Source: Clostridiales bacterium (lineage in GTDB: Bacteria; Bacillota; Dethiobacteria; Dethiobacterales; Dethiobacteraceae). Taken from it: a stretch of 64,000 nt of DNA. Below the pieces are notes generated by a model. It was not told the origin of the DNA. It saw only the letters and a program-made list of their open reading frames with translations, and made no database searches. Both the position numbers and the translations under genes were made by a program. The stretch covers positions 1 to 64,000 of the forward strand of contig JAGXRM010000054.1 in assembly GCA_018335855.1 (NCBI GenBank). Reading direction: 5' to 3'. Shown in pieces: positions 45,297-52,648 of this stretch. Within the stretch, counting starts at the first letter, position 1; every line of letters starts with the position of its first letter.

Positions 45297-47204
45297 TTAA
45301 ATACCTAGCTCACTGCGCTTTGCCCTGATATGCTCCAGGATTGTGCCAACAGCTTTATGCGGGTCAGACTCTACATAGAATCTTCCCCCGAGCAAATCCA
45401 CCACTGGCTGTGAGGTTAATATTTCCGTGACCTGGGGACCGCCAAGGACCGGCGGGACTACTCCCAGGTGAGTTAATAACCCTAAAGATACTGCCCAGGT
45501 ACCAATGGAGAGAGCCTTTTCATGCATGGGCTCCGGAGCAGAAGCAACCACAGGCAATGCTTTTATCGGAACATTAAGATAGGCCGCCAGCGCGTAAACA
45601 AGCTCACCAATCCTTGAATTGTCAACGCAACTTCCCATATGAAGTACAGGCGGCAAGGGACACCCTAAGCCTGCCGCTTCTCCGACAGCAGATAATACTG
45701 CCTTCAGTGGCTCCCCTGCGAACCGTTCTGCAGCATCCGGCGCCATAAACCCTGCTTTTGCCAGGGCCAGTGCTGAACATCCTGTGGCTACGACCAAGAC
45801 ATTCTCCTTCACCAGTTCACGCACCATTTCCACGTGAAGGAGATCATGAGGGAGCTTAGAATTGCTGCAACCGACGGTACCTACCGCACCCAGAATATTA
45901 CCGGCAACGATATTGTCTACCAAAGGCTTTAAGGGGTTTTCCGGGTTAACCTTTGAAAGTGCCCCGATAATCGCTTCGACAGAGAATCCGGCGATCATTG
46001 GTGTTTTTTCAGCAGGAATTCTTACCCGTGATTTATCTCTTTTTTTATACGCATTAATCGCTGTATGAATAATTTGCTGTGCGGCTTCATCTGCTTTCTC
46101 CAGGGTAAAGTCCACGTGGATGGCACCGGGTATTTTCACAATCGGCATTGTTGTAATCAGTGCTGTGTGATAACAGCGAGTTACCGGACCCAGCGACGGC
46201 ATGATGCACTGCACATCTACAATAACAGCATCGGCAGCGCCGGTAATAACGGCCAGTTCCTGCGCCAGGCCGTTTGTTGCGGGTGGCACTCCCTGACGCA
46301 TTAAGACTTCATTTCCTGTACAGCAAATACCGGCAAGCTGAATACCTTTTGCCCCCGCAGCCACAGCCTCATCTTCCAAGGTACGCGCCCACTCTACAAC
46401 TTTTTCCGAAAGAAGCGGCACATGACCGTGAACAATAATATTAACGTAATCCTCTTTAAGAACACCCAGATTCGCTTCCGTGACAACCGGCTGTGGTGTG
46501 CCAAACAGGATGTCCTGAACATCCGTGGCCAGATGAAGTCCCGCATATCCGTCAACAAGACCCTGTCGGACCGTGGAAAGAATCAGATTAACCGGATCGG
46601 CGTCCATACCCATTGATGTCTGATGCATTGCCTGGCGAATTTCCCTGTCGGGGTTTCGAGGCAGTACACCAAGGTTCCGCCACGTTTCCACCCTTTCTGC
46701 CGGTGCCGTAGCTGTCAGGTAGTGCATGGTTTCTCCGCTATGGTTAGCAAAATCGGTGAAAATGGCATCAGCTAACTCTTTCGCCAAAGACCGGTCATCC
46801 TTATCTTCTGTCGGTATCCCCAGTTTACCGGCCACCTGCCGCAGCTTCTTACTGTCTTGTAACTCATATGGGGCTTTACCCTCTGCAGCAAGCAATAGCG
46901 CTTCCACAGCCTCATAGGCATGGTCTACATGGGATGCGGCTCCTGCTGCTACCTGTCGCAGTAAATTGCGTGCTACAAACAAATCCGGACCGGCACCACA
47001 AATCCCCGTCTGCGGGCCGCCATCGCCAAACGGGTCTATCCGGCAAGGGCCCTGCAGGCAATGCCGGCAGCAGAGGCCTGTCAGACCAAAACCGCATTGA
47101 GGCTGCTGGGCATCGTGACGGTCCCAGGCAGTCTCGATGCCCTCTTCCCTGGCGACTGGCAACATTTTCAGAACAGCGGGGTCAATAGAAACGTTCCTGT
47201 TCAT
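45297..47204 (-). CDS. cooS: Anaerobic carbon monoxide dehydrogenase, catalytic subunit
   Basis: This 635-aa Ni-Fe enzyme catalyses CO + H2O to CO2 + 2e-. The N-terminal cysteines of clusters D and B are visible (CGFGLTGLCCRHCLQGPCRIDPFG, GICGAGPDLFVARN). Active-site features include HGHVP, GICCTGNEVLMRQG, QCIMPSLG, TVGCSNSKLPHD, VVATGCSALALAKAG and MGSCVDNSRIGEL. It is full length. TAATG overlap with cooF gives coupled translation. No CooC nickel-insertion gene and no acetyl-CoA synthase genes are present here. Confidence 0.97.
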   Translation of the reverse strand: MNRNVSIDPAVLKMLPVAREEGIETAWDRHDAQQPQCGFGLTGLCCRHCLQGPCRIDPFGDGGPQTGICGAGPDLFVARNLLRQVAAGAASHVDHAYEAVEALLLAAEGKAPYELQDSKKLRQVAGKLGIPTEDKDDRSLAKELADAIFTDFANHSGETMHYLTATAPAERVETWRNLGVLPRNPDREIRQAMHQTSMGMDADPVNLILSTVRQGLVDGYAGLHLATDVQDILFGTPQPVVTEANLGVLKEDYVNIIVHGHVPLLSEKVVEWARTLEDEAVAAGAKGIQLAGICCTGNEVLMRQGVPPATNGLAQELAVITGAADAVIVDVQCIMPSLGPVTRCYHTALITTMPIVKIPGAIHVDFTLEKADEAAQQIIHTAINAYKKRDKSRVRIPAEKTPMIAGFSVEAIIGALSKVNPENPLKPLVDNIVAGNILGAVGTVGCSNSKLPHDLLHVEMVRELVKENVLVVATGCSALALAKAGFMAPDAAERFAGEPLKAVLSAVGEAAGLGCPLPPVLHMGSCVDNSRIGELVYALAAYLNVPIKALPVVASAPEPMHEKALSIGTWAVSLGLLTHLGVVPPVLGGPQVTEILTSQPVVDLLGGRFYVESDPHKAVGTILEHIRAKRSELGI

Positions 47205-47701
47205 TACATTTCCCCCTTATGGATCCTGATTTGAAAGAGAAATTCCTGACGGACTTTCTTACTCTGGGCCGGAACATCAACGTAAGTCAGCGCTCCGGTT
47301 GGGCAGGATTTTACACACTGCGGATAATCGTTTTCAGGACAGCGGTCACATTTAACGGCAAGCCTGCTGAACTGGTCCCGGTTTATTACTCCATAGGGGC
47401 AAGCCATTACACACATCCAACAGCCGACACATTTTTCCCGGTGGTTTTGTATAAGGCCGGTATCTTCATCCTGGACCATGGAACCTGCCATACACGCATG
47501 CACACAGGGAGCGTCCTGACAATGGCGGCACTCTACAGCAAAGTTCAGGTCTCCGTCCGTTTCCACAAATATACGCTTACGGGGCCGTGGTATTTCTAAT
47601 ATTGCCGCATATAAGTCTTTACTGGCAGAATGTTCAACTGTACATGCCAATTCACAGGTTTTGCACCCTGTGCATTTTGTAGGATCTAAAAATATTTCCA
47701 C
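47204..47701 (-). CDS. cooF: CooF-like ferredoxin with four 4Fe-4S clusters
   Basis: This ~165-aa electron-transfer protein has four cysteine clusters: CTGCKTCELAC, CRHCQDAPCVHAC, CVGCWMCVMACPYG, and CDRCP with QCVKSCPTGAL. It is the usual partner that carries electrons from CooS. The GTG at 47701 is preferred because GGGAGG lies 9 nt upstream; a TTG 27 nt earlier would include that site inside the gene. It heads the cooF-cooS-FNOR operon and is preceded by a possible attenuator hairpin. Confidence 0.92.
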   Translation of the reverse strand: MEIFLDPTKCTGCKTCELACTVEHSASKDLYAAILEIPRPRKRIFVETDGDLNFAVECRHCQDAPCVHACMAGSMVQDEDTGLIQNHREKCVGCWMCVMACPYGVINRDQFSRLAVKCDRCPENDYPQCVKSCPTGALTYVDVPAQSKKVRQEFLFQIRIHKGEM

Positions 47702-47755
47702 TATGATCTTCCTCCCTTCCTGTTCCAATATATGGTGTTTTTTCCTGGAAAGAAC

Positions 47756-47785
47756 AAAAAAAGACCTGGCCCAGGCACAGGTCTT
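47756..47785 (-). terminator. Hairpin with T-run in the cooF leader
   Basis: AAGACCTGTG and the pairing CCAGGTCTT are followed by TTTTTTT on the minus strand, 55 nt before the cooF start and about 100 nt beyond the folD terminator. It may be a second folD terminator or an attenuator of the CODH operon. No leader peptide was identified. Confidence 0.55.
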
Positions 47786-47880
47786 ATACGTTATTGTTAA
47801 AATCTATAACTACTTTTTGGGCATATTTTTTACTTCGACAATCAGCGGAAAATTCCTGCATAATATTGTGGAGTGATGAC

Positions 47881-47904
47881 AAAAAGACCTCCGACAGGAG
47901 GCCT
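47881..47904 (-). terminator. Intrinsic terminator of folD
   Basis: AGGCCTCCTG and CGGAGGTCT pair with a TTTTT tail on the minus strand, 24 nt after the folD stop. Confidence 0.75.
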
Positions 47905-47927
47905 TTCTCTGTAACGTTAGATTGATA

Positions 47928-48788
47928 CTAGGACTGGTTTTGAAGTTCGCAGGCCATAACAGTATGCTTACACAGAACAGCGGTTGTAACCGAACCAACA
48001 CCGCCGGGAACCGGCGTAATTTTCTCTACGATTGGCTCAACAGAAGCGAAATCCACATCACCACAGTATTTGCCTTCGTTGTCCGGATCTGCGTTAATAC
48101 CAACATCGATGACAATTTGTCCAGGCTTTACGAATGTGCTGTTTATCATTTTCGCGCGCCCGATAGCAGCAACAAGAATGTCGGCTTCAGCACATACTCC
48201 GGGAAGGTTTTCTGTCCGGGAATGACAAATCGTAACCGTGGCATGTTCCCGAAGGAGCAACATCGCCACAGGCTTGCCTACTACCAGTGAGCGTCCAACC
48301 ACGACAACTTTTTTGCCCTTTAAGGGAATCTGATAATGTTTTAAGATATCCATACAAGCTGTGGGAGTGCACGGCGGGAATCCTGTTTCTTCATCGGCAA
48401 ACACTTTGCCTGCACTGCCCAGCGACATGCAATCAACGTCTTTTTCCACAGGAATTAAGGAACGAATTTTTTTCTCATCGAGAGTTTTAGGCAGGGGAGC
48501 AAACATCAAAATTCCGTTTATCTCTTTGTTGGCCCCTACATCCAGAATCGCTTTTTCAAAGTCTTCCTGTGTAATGTCAGTGGGATACTCAAAAACTTCG
48601 TAAGCCATTCCAATGGAATCGCAGGTTTTTTTTGCTCCTCCTTCATAAAACAGGTCGTCAGCTCTGGCACCTACTCTGACAATGCCAAGTTTCGGTGTTA
48701 TTCCTTTGCTTTTTAGCGCTTCGACCCGCTTGTTAAGGTCCTCTTTCATCGCATCGGCAACAGCTTTACCTTTTAACGCATCTGCCAT
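47928..48788 (-). CDS. folD: Bifunctional methylene-THF dehydrogenase / methenyl-THF cyclohydrolase
   Basis: This 286-aa enzyme interconverts 5,10-methylene-, methenyl- and 10-formyl-tetrahydrofolate, a central part of the methyl branch of the Wood-Ljungdahl pathway and of purine supply. Seen are the catalytic region [14 protein letters not shown] (a variant of the usual YxxxK motif), [29 protein letters not shown], the NADP loop [18 protein letters not shown] and [24 protein letters not shown] precedes the ATG. It follows fchA by about 40 nt on the same strand. Confidence 0.96.
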   Translation of the reverse strand: MADALKGKAVADAMKEDLNKRVEALKSKGITPKLGIVRVGARADDLFYEGGAKKTCDSIGMAYEVFEYPTDITQEDFEKAILDVGANKEINGILMFAPLPKTLDEKKIRSLIPVEKDVDCMSLGSAGKVFADEETGFPPCTPTACMDILKHYQIPLKGKKVVVVGRSLVVGKPVAMLLLREHATVTICHSRTENLPGVCAEADILVAAIGRAKMINSTFVKPGQIVIDVGINADPDNEGKYCGDVDFASVEPIVEKITPVPGGVGSVTTAVLCKHTVMACELQNQS

Positions 48789-48831
48789 TCTTCAACCTCC
48801 AGATTCTAATAATATTTTGAGTGGATTATCT

Positions 48832-49464
48832 TTATTTTTTAATTTTCGCGGTAACCAGTTCCAGTGTTTCGTCAGCAATTTTACTGCCGTCTTCCAACAG
48901 CCTGTTCATTTCTTCTGAAACTTCACTTACATATGCCTGATCCTTAATGGTGTTGATGTTGATAATCACATTTAAGTAGCCGCTTATTAAAGCCGCCTTC
49001 AAAAATGCGACTCCGCATCCCACATCAGATATGGCTATCAATGTGCCGATTTGCCCCATTCTTTCGTGGATCTTAATTCCTTCATACGATTTCCGCATTA
49101 TTTCAATAGGTACAGAGCAGGCCACTTTAGAACACTCCTCCATCGTCTTTGCCTTGAATTCAATCTGTTCCGGAGTGTCTTTCGGCAGTCCATATGCTTT
49201 GGATAGAGGCTCAAATACCTCGGCATCCCTGTCAACCAAAATTTTTAATTCCGAAATAACCGCACTGCCCTTTTCCACTAATTCTTTTACTTCGTCCTCA
49301 ACATCTGCATATTTCTTTTTCCCTACAGTTAAATTACCAACCATGTTGGACAGGGCCATCCCGATTGCACCGCCCATTGCAGCTGCCCCACCGCCGCCCG
49401 GTACCGGAGCCTTGGAAGCCAAGACGTCCAGGAAATCCGCACAACTTTTCTCTGTCATTGACAT
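48832..49464 (-). CDS. fchA: Methenyl-THF cyclohydrolase / formimidoyl-THF cyclodeaminase family
   Basis: This ~210-aa helical protein belongs to the FTCD_C/FchA family: CADFLDVLASKAPVPGGGGAAAMGGAIGMALSNMV and a following NLTVGKKKYADVEDEV. In acetogens FchA opens methenyl-THF to formyl-THF, and it is commonly encoded beside folD as here. The ATG at 49464 is favoured, 8 nt after GGGAGG; upstream ATGs at 49470 and 49485 lie on or too near that site. Confidence 0.92.
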   Translation of the reverse strand: MSMTEKSCADFLDVLASKAPVPGGGGAAAMGGAIGMALSNMVGNLTVGKKKYADVEDEVKELVEKGSAVISELKILVDRDAEVFEPLSKAYGLPKDTPEQIEFKAKTMEECSKVACSVPIEIMRKSYEGIKIHERMGQIGTLIAISDVGCGVAFLKAALISGYLNVIININTIKDQAYVSEVSEEMNRLLEDGSKIADETLELVTAKIKK

Positions 49465-49613
49465 TGGCATAACCTCCCAAATCATAATTTACTGGAGTAA
49501 GTGGCTATATTATTAAAACTCCAGAATATTTATATTATTTCTTCGCCTTTAATGAATCTCCCTCTATTCGAACAGGCTAATTATATCTTTTTTTCTGTTT
49601 TTTTCTATTTACG

Positions 49614-49638
49614 TACATATTTTTAACCAAAATATGTA
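49614..49638. promoter_or_regulatory. Perfect dyad upstream of fchA
   Basis: TACATATTTT and AAAATATGTA (10-bp arms, 5-nt spacer) lie about 150 nt before the fchA start in an AT-rich stretch, adjoining TTGAAT and followed by a TATAAT at about 49580 on the minus strand. It may be an operator for the fchA-folD genes. No regulator is identified. Confidence 0.4.
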
Positions 49639-49656
49639 TTCAAGGATCAAATAGGT

Positions 49657-49693
49657 GAAAAAAACAGGAAGCGACTAAAAAGCCGCCCCCTGC
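49657..49693 (-). terminator. Intrinsic terminator after the 158-aa gene
   Basis: CAGGGGGCGGCT and AGTCGCTTCCTG pair with GU wobbles and are followed by TTTTTTT on the minus strand. Confidence 0.75.
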
Positions 49694-49707
49694 ACATTTG
49701 TTAAATA

Positions 49708-50184
49708 TTAAATCGTTACGTCCATATCTTCTGCCCATGATTTGAAGCCTTGCATTACTAATTCATACGTTCGCCGGGAAACATCCGGAAGCCCGCCCAG
49801 CATTTTTTCTGCAGCTTCGAACCCCATAATAGTAGCATTTTTAAGCAATTCGATTTTAGAGGAATCATCTCCGGCCAGGTTTTTAGCAAATGCCAAGATT
49901 CTCTCAGATGTTTTTTCTGCGCCCCAGTAACCCTGATCCCCGAGGTCTTTTTCCAGCTCGAGGCGAACATCCACATGTACAGTCAGCTTTCCTTCAGCTA
50001 AACCACCCTGTTGTTGTATAAGCTCCCGTACTACATTCATTAGTTTACTGAATTTTTCCTCGGCAGCTTTTTGCCAGGCTTCCATTACATCGTCACTTTT
50101 CTTAATACGTTGCCCTTTTTCACCTGAGCCGGCCTGAACGGAGCGGTATGGCTGCCCGGTAACACCTATATTGAATTGACTCAT
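49708..50184 (-). CDS. Conserved hypothetical protein, DUF5610-like C-terminus
   Basis: This 158-aa soluble protein ends in a segment GYWGAEKTSERILAFAKNLAGDD ... GFEAAEKMLGGLPDVSRRTYELVMQGFKSWAE that resembles the DUF5610 pattern from memory. The N-terminus is disordered-looking and rich in Gly and Ser. GGGAGGG precedes the ATG. No function is assigned. It is a single-gene unit downstream of the 29-aa membrane peptide gene. Confidence 0.55.
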   Translation of the reverse strand: MSQFNIGVTGQPYRSVQAGSGEKGQRIKKSDDVMEAWQKAAEEKFSKLMNVVRELIQQQGGLAEGKLTVHVDVRLELEKDLGDQGYWGAEKTSERILAFAKNLAGDDSSKIELLKNATIMGFEAAEKMLGGLPDVSRRTYELVMQGFKSWAEDMDVTI

Positions 50185-50288
50185 ACAATTCCCTCCCGCA
50201 TTGTTTACCGGTATATCGGCATTAGTACGGGAATCTTTAGCCCAACTTTATAATTAAATCGTACTCACCACGGCGAGTAAAATTAGTG

Positions 50289-50378
50289 TCAACCGCCACC
50301 GCCACTGAGTTTGGTGATTAAAAACCCGACAGCAACTAAAATTCCGATATAAAATAATACCATAATCAATGAGTTCAT
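50289..50378 (-). CDS. 29-aa single-span membrane peptide
   Basis: This tiny gene has a strong GAGGAGGTGA site 7 nt before its ATG. The product is one hydrophobic helix (MNSLIMVLFYIGILVAVGFL) with a tail ITKLSGGGG. It lies alone between the SOD gene and the 158-aa gene. The ribosome site and one-helix design make a real small membrane protein likely. No named family is recognised, although sporulation-linked Gly-rich peptides of this size are known. Confidence 0.65.
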   Translation of the reverse strand: MNSLIMVLFYIGILVAVGFLITKLSGGGG

Positions 50379-50470
50379 AATAATTCACCTCCTCAAACTG
50401 AGCTTATCATCTGTTGAGACAGAATACAATAATATTCAATTCTATTTTACTAACGATTATTCCTGTTGGT

Positions 50471-50534
50471 AATGTTAATTAAACATTACGATTGTTAGCA
50501 TATCCTTCCACTCTTTTGCATAAATTGGTATAAT
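50471..50534 (+). promoter_or_regulatory. Promoter and dyad of the superoxide dismutase gene
   Basis: An extended -10 (TTGGTATAAT, TATAAT at 50529-50534) has a poor -35 (TTCCAC at 17 bp), which suggests activator help or reliance on the TG motif. The dyad AATGTTAATTAAACATT at 50471-50487 lies about 45 bp upstream and could bind a redox regulator. Confidence 0.55.
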
Positions 50535-50563
50535 AGATGTAAATTACATGAGGAGGTAAATTA

Positions 50564-51151
50564 ATGGCCGAACTGATAGCAAAAGAGCTAAGAACCAATA
50601 AAATGGACGGCTTATCTCAGCGTCAGCTTGACGAGCACCACGGTGTTTTATACAAAGGTTATGTTAACAAAGTCAATGAAATTCGTTCCATGATGCAATC
50701 TGTGGATTACGGAAAAGCGAATCAGTCGTTTAGTGACTTGCGGGCAATGAAAATAGAAGAAACCTTTGCTTTAAACGGTGTTAAACTACATGAAGCCTAT
50801 TTCGAAAACATGGGCGGTACCGGCGGTCAGGCTGACGGTGCGGCACTTACAATGATTGAACGTGATTTTGGCTCTTACAATACCTGGGAGACAGATTTTA
50901 AAGCCACCGGCATGGCTGTCCGCGGCTGGGTCGTTTTAGCTTATGACAAGGAAGACGGAACATTGCACAATTTTGGCAGCGACTCGCATAACCTGGGACC
51001 CATTTGGAACGCAGTTCCCATTCTGGTTATGGATGTATACGAACACGCGTATATGATTGACTATGGGGTTAAGCGTCCCCCATATATTGACGCGTTCATG
51101 AAAAATATTGACTGGCAGGTTGTTAATAACCGCCTGACAAATCTCTTATAA
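50564..51151 (+). CDS. Fe/Mn-type superoxide dismutase
   Basis: This 195-aa protein has the SOD fold with all four metal ligands in recognisable contexts: His in LDEHHGVLYKGYVNK, His in LNGVKLHEAYFENMGG, and Asp plus His in VMDVYEHAYMIDYG. It dismutates superoxide. The usual catalytic-loop Gln is in the GGTGGQADG region, as in variant clostridial SODs. AGGAGGT precedes the ATG. Metal preference cannot be decided. Oxygen-defence genes (desulforedoxin, rubredoxin) lie within 4 kb. Confidence 0.9.
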   Translation: MAELIAKELRTNKMDGLSQRQLDEHHGVLYKGYVNKVNEIRSMMQSVDYGKANQSFSDLRAMKIEETFALNGVKLHEAYFENMGGTGGQADGAALTMIERDFGSYNTWETDFKATGMAVRGWVVLAYDKEDGTLHNFGSDSHNLGPIWNAVPILVMDVYEHAYMIDYGVKRPPYIDAFMKNIDWQVVNNRLTNLL

Positions 51152-51282
51152 CAAATTTCCCCGAAGGAGGCTGTCAGGCTGTTCAAAAACAAGCAGAACG
51201 AGGAGCAAGAAAATCCGGCACCGCAGGCGTATATAATATGGTCCTGGAAATATATCAATCAATGATGCCACAATCCTGGACC

Positions 51283-51366
51283 GGGGGTTGGTAAGGGGGA
51301 CTCCCCCTTACTCTTGCGGGGTGCTCAGGGTCGAAGACCCGCCGAAGGGGCGGCAGCCCATAGCGG
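51283..51366. repeat. GC-rich structured repeat, copy 2
   Basis: The block is inverted relative to the copy at 32-116, with about 80-85% identity by eye. Hairpins GTAAGGGGGA/TCCCCCTTAC, GGGTC/GACCC and GCCG/CGGC can form in a row. It sits inside the MITE-like element and adjoins a terminator-like hairpin, as does copy 1. Confidence 0.85.
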
Positions 51367-51398
51367 ACAAAAAAAACGCATTCCTGCGTTTTTTTTGT
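51367..51398. terminator. Bidirectional terminator inside the MITE-like element
   Basis: AAAAAAAACGCA and TGCGTTTTTTTT pair perfectly around TTCC; strong in both directions. It may insulate SOD from the converging DUF1786 gene. Confidence 0.85.
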
Positions 51399-51444
51399 GT
51401 TGAGTATGCCGGATTATCGCGGCGACGAAGTAATGCGCAGTTTT

Positions 51445-52467
51445 TCAACAGCCTGACAGTCTCCTTGCTGCAATCAGACCATAACAGCCCATAAGCATCA
51501 TATTTCCCTGAGGAGCGGCAAAATAATATCCGGTGCCTGCCAGCATTTCACGCCTTGGCCCCGTTACAGCAATCAGTCTGGCAGCTACCGGTTCCACCGG
51601 CGCAATACAGCCGTGACCTCCGTCCTGCCGGATTTCAATATCCGTTAACGTACCTGCAAGCAACCGTTTCAGATATATTTTGGCTTTAACAGCGGAAAGC
51701 GCGCCTGTATGATGTTCAAAGAGGCCTAAAACCTTTCCGTTCCTGATGATAGCAGCAAAAGTATGTTGATTTCCCAGGTTTACAACAGCTACCGCAGTCT
51801 GTTTGGCCGCGGCCGCTACAGTTTTATCAGTTAACGCACCGAGTAGTGCTGCTCCGCAGGTGTCCATGAGTAATGAGCCAGATACAATATCCTGAACAGC
51901 CCGCATACGGGTAAAATAATCGGGGACGTCGCGATAAATTAAAGCATGCAAATCTCCACCGGAATGCATAAATTCCTCCCAGATACGGAAGCGGAATGAT
52001 CGGTTGGATTCATAAGGCGAATAACCGTGGTCCTGTACGGCCACTGCAAAGTTTGACGGCAGTTCTTCCCCCGCCTCAGCTAAAATTCGTCCTAACATTT
52101 CAACGTCTATATCGCTGAGACTAACAGATCCGGCACCAGCAGGTGGCTCGTCGCCGATTATCACACCCAACTTGGTAACATGCTCGAGATTATCGTGGAT
52201 GGTTAACGCTGCCCGGGCCGTTGCAATTACAGGCAGCCCTTTCTTTAAGTGATTGCGAATGGCTTTGGTTGAAGGTCCTCCGCCCATAACACTCCCGTCT
52301 AAAAATAGCGGTTTGCCCGCCTCGGTAATGCGGGCAATTTTTTTTGCCACCAGTACAGTAGGAGAAGGTAAAACCAATTGTATACAATTTTCCAGTGTTT
52401 TTGCCTGATCAAATAGTAAAATGTCCTGCGTCCCGCCCCCAATGTCAAGGGCAAGCAGTTTATCCAT
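51445..52467 (-). CDS. DUF1786 ASKHA-fold protein, 3' end altered by element insertion
   Basis: This 340-aa protein begins with an actin/hexokinase-type phosphate motif (LLALDIGGGTQDILLFD) and matches DUF1786, often annotated as pyruvate-formate-lyase-activating-like without proof. Other family marks are DGSVMGGGPSTKAI, AVQDHGYSP and VNLGNQHTFAAI. The last residues (LSGC) and the TGA are read from the inverted terminal repeat of the adjacent MITE-like element, so the natural C-terminus has been replaced. GGGAGG precedes the ATG. Biochemical role unknown. Confidence 0.8.
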   Translation of the reverse strand: MDKLLALDIGGGTQDILLFDQAKTLENCIQLVLPSPTVLVAKKIARITEAGKPLFLDGSVMGGGPSTKAIRNHLKKGLPVIATARAALTIHDNLEHVTKLGVIIGDEPPAGAGSVSLSDIDVEMLGRILAEAGEELPSNFAVAVQDHGYSPYESNRSFRFRIWEEFMHSGGDLHALIYRDVPDYFTRMRAVQDIVSGSLLMDTCGAALLGALTDKTVAAAAKQTAVAVVNLGNQHTFAAIIRNGKVLGLFEHHTGALSAVKAKIYLKRLLAGTLTDIEIRQDGGHGCIAPVEPVAARLIAVTGPRREMLAGTGYYFAAPQGNMMLMGCYGLIAARRLSGC

Positions 52468-52488
52468 TCATTCAACCTCCCCTGTTAC

Positions 52489-52514
52489 ATAGAAAAAAAC
52501 CCGCGCCCGGGTTT
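52489..52514 (-). terminator. Terminator of the desulforedoxin gene
   Basis: AAACCCGGGC and GCGGGTTT pair with TTTTTTT on the minus strand; the left arm overlaps the desulforedoxin stop codon. Confidence 0.75.
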
Positions 52515-52644
52515 ATTTTTCTACTTTTACAACCGGAACCATAGGTTCGCCGCAGCAAACCAATGTGCCTACTCCACGATCGATTACTTCCACTTTATTG
52601 CCGCAAATTTCACAATAATATACTTCTCCAACTTGGGTGGCCAC
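52513..52644 (-). CDS. Desulforedoxin (43 aa)
   Basis: This 43-residue protein starts at GTG behind GGCGGTGA and matches the desulforedoxin fold: [16 protein letters not shown], then [12 protein letters not shown]. The four cysteines (CxxC and CC) bind a distorted rubredoxin-type iron centre. The same unit forms the N-terminus of desulfoferrodoxin (superoxide reductase), but here the catalytic domain is absent. With SOD 1.5 kb away and rubredoxin 1.6 kb away, a role in oxygen or superoxide defence is likely. Confidence 0.88.
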   Translation of the reverse strand: MATQVGEVYYCEICGNKVEVIDRGVGTLVCCGEPMVPVVKVEK

Positions 52645-52648
52645 TATT

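Larger units (their letters stand above)
51164..51466. mobile_element. MITE-like element, ~300 bp
   Basis: Ends are 27-bp inverted repeats with 25 matches: 51164-51190 (AAGGAGGCTGTCAGGCTGTT...) and 51440-51466. No transposase is encoded; the interior holds the GC-rich repeat copy 2 and a strong hairpin. The right repeat encodes the last codons and stop of the DUF1786 gene, showing insertion into or replacement of its 3' end. Termini resemble those of IS1182/ISL3-like elements (GGCTGTT...AAAA) from memory. No clear target duplication was found. This fills the 293-bp gap between genes. Confidence 0.65.

Noticed and set aside
44027-49464. Complete Wood-Ljungdahl cluster
   Set aside because: Only CODH, CooF, FolD and FchA are present; formyl-THF synthetase, methylene-THF reductase, methyltransferase and acetyl-CoA synthase genes are not in the window.
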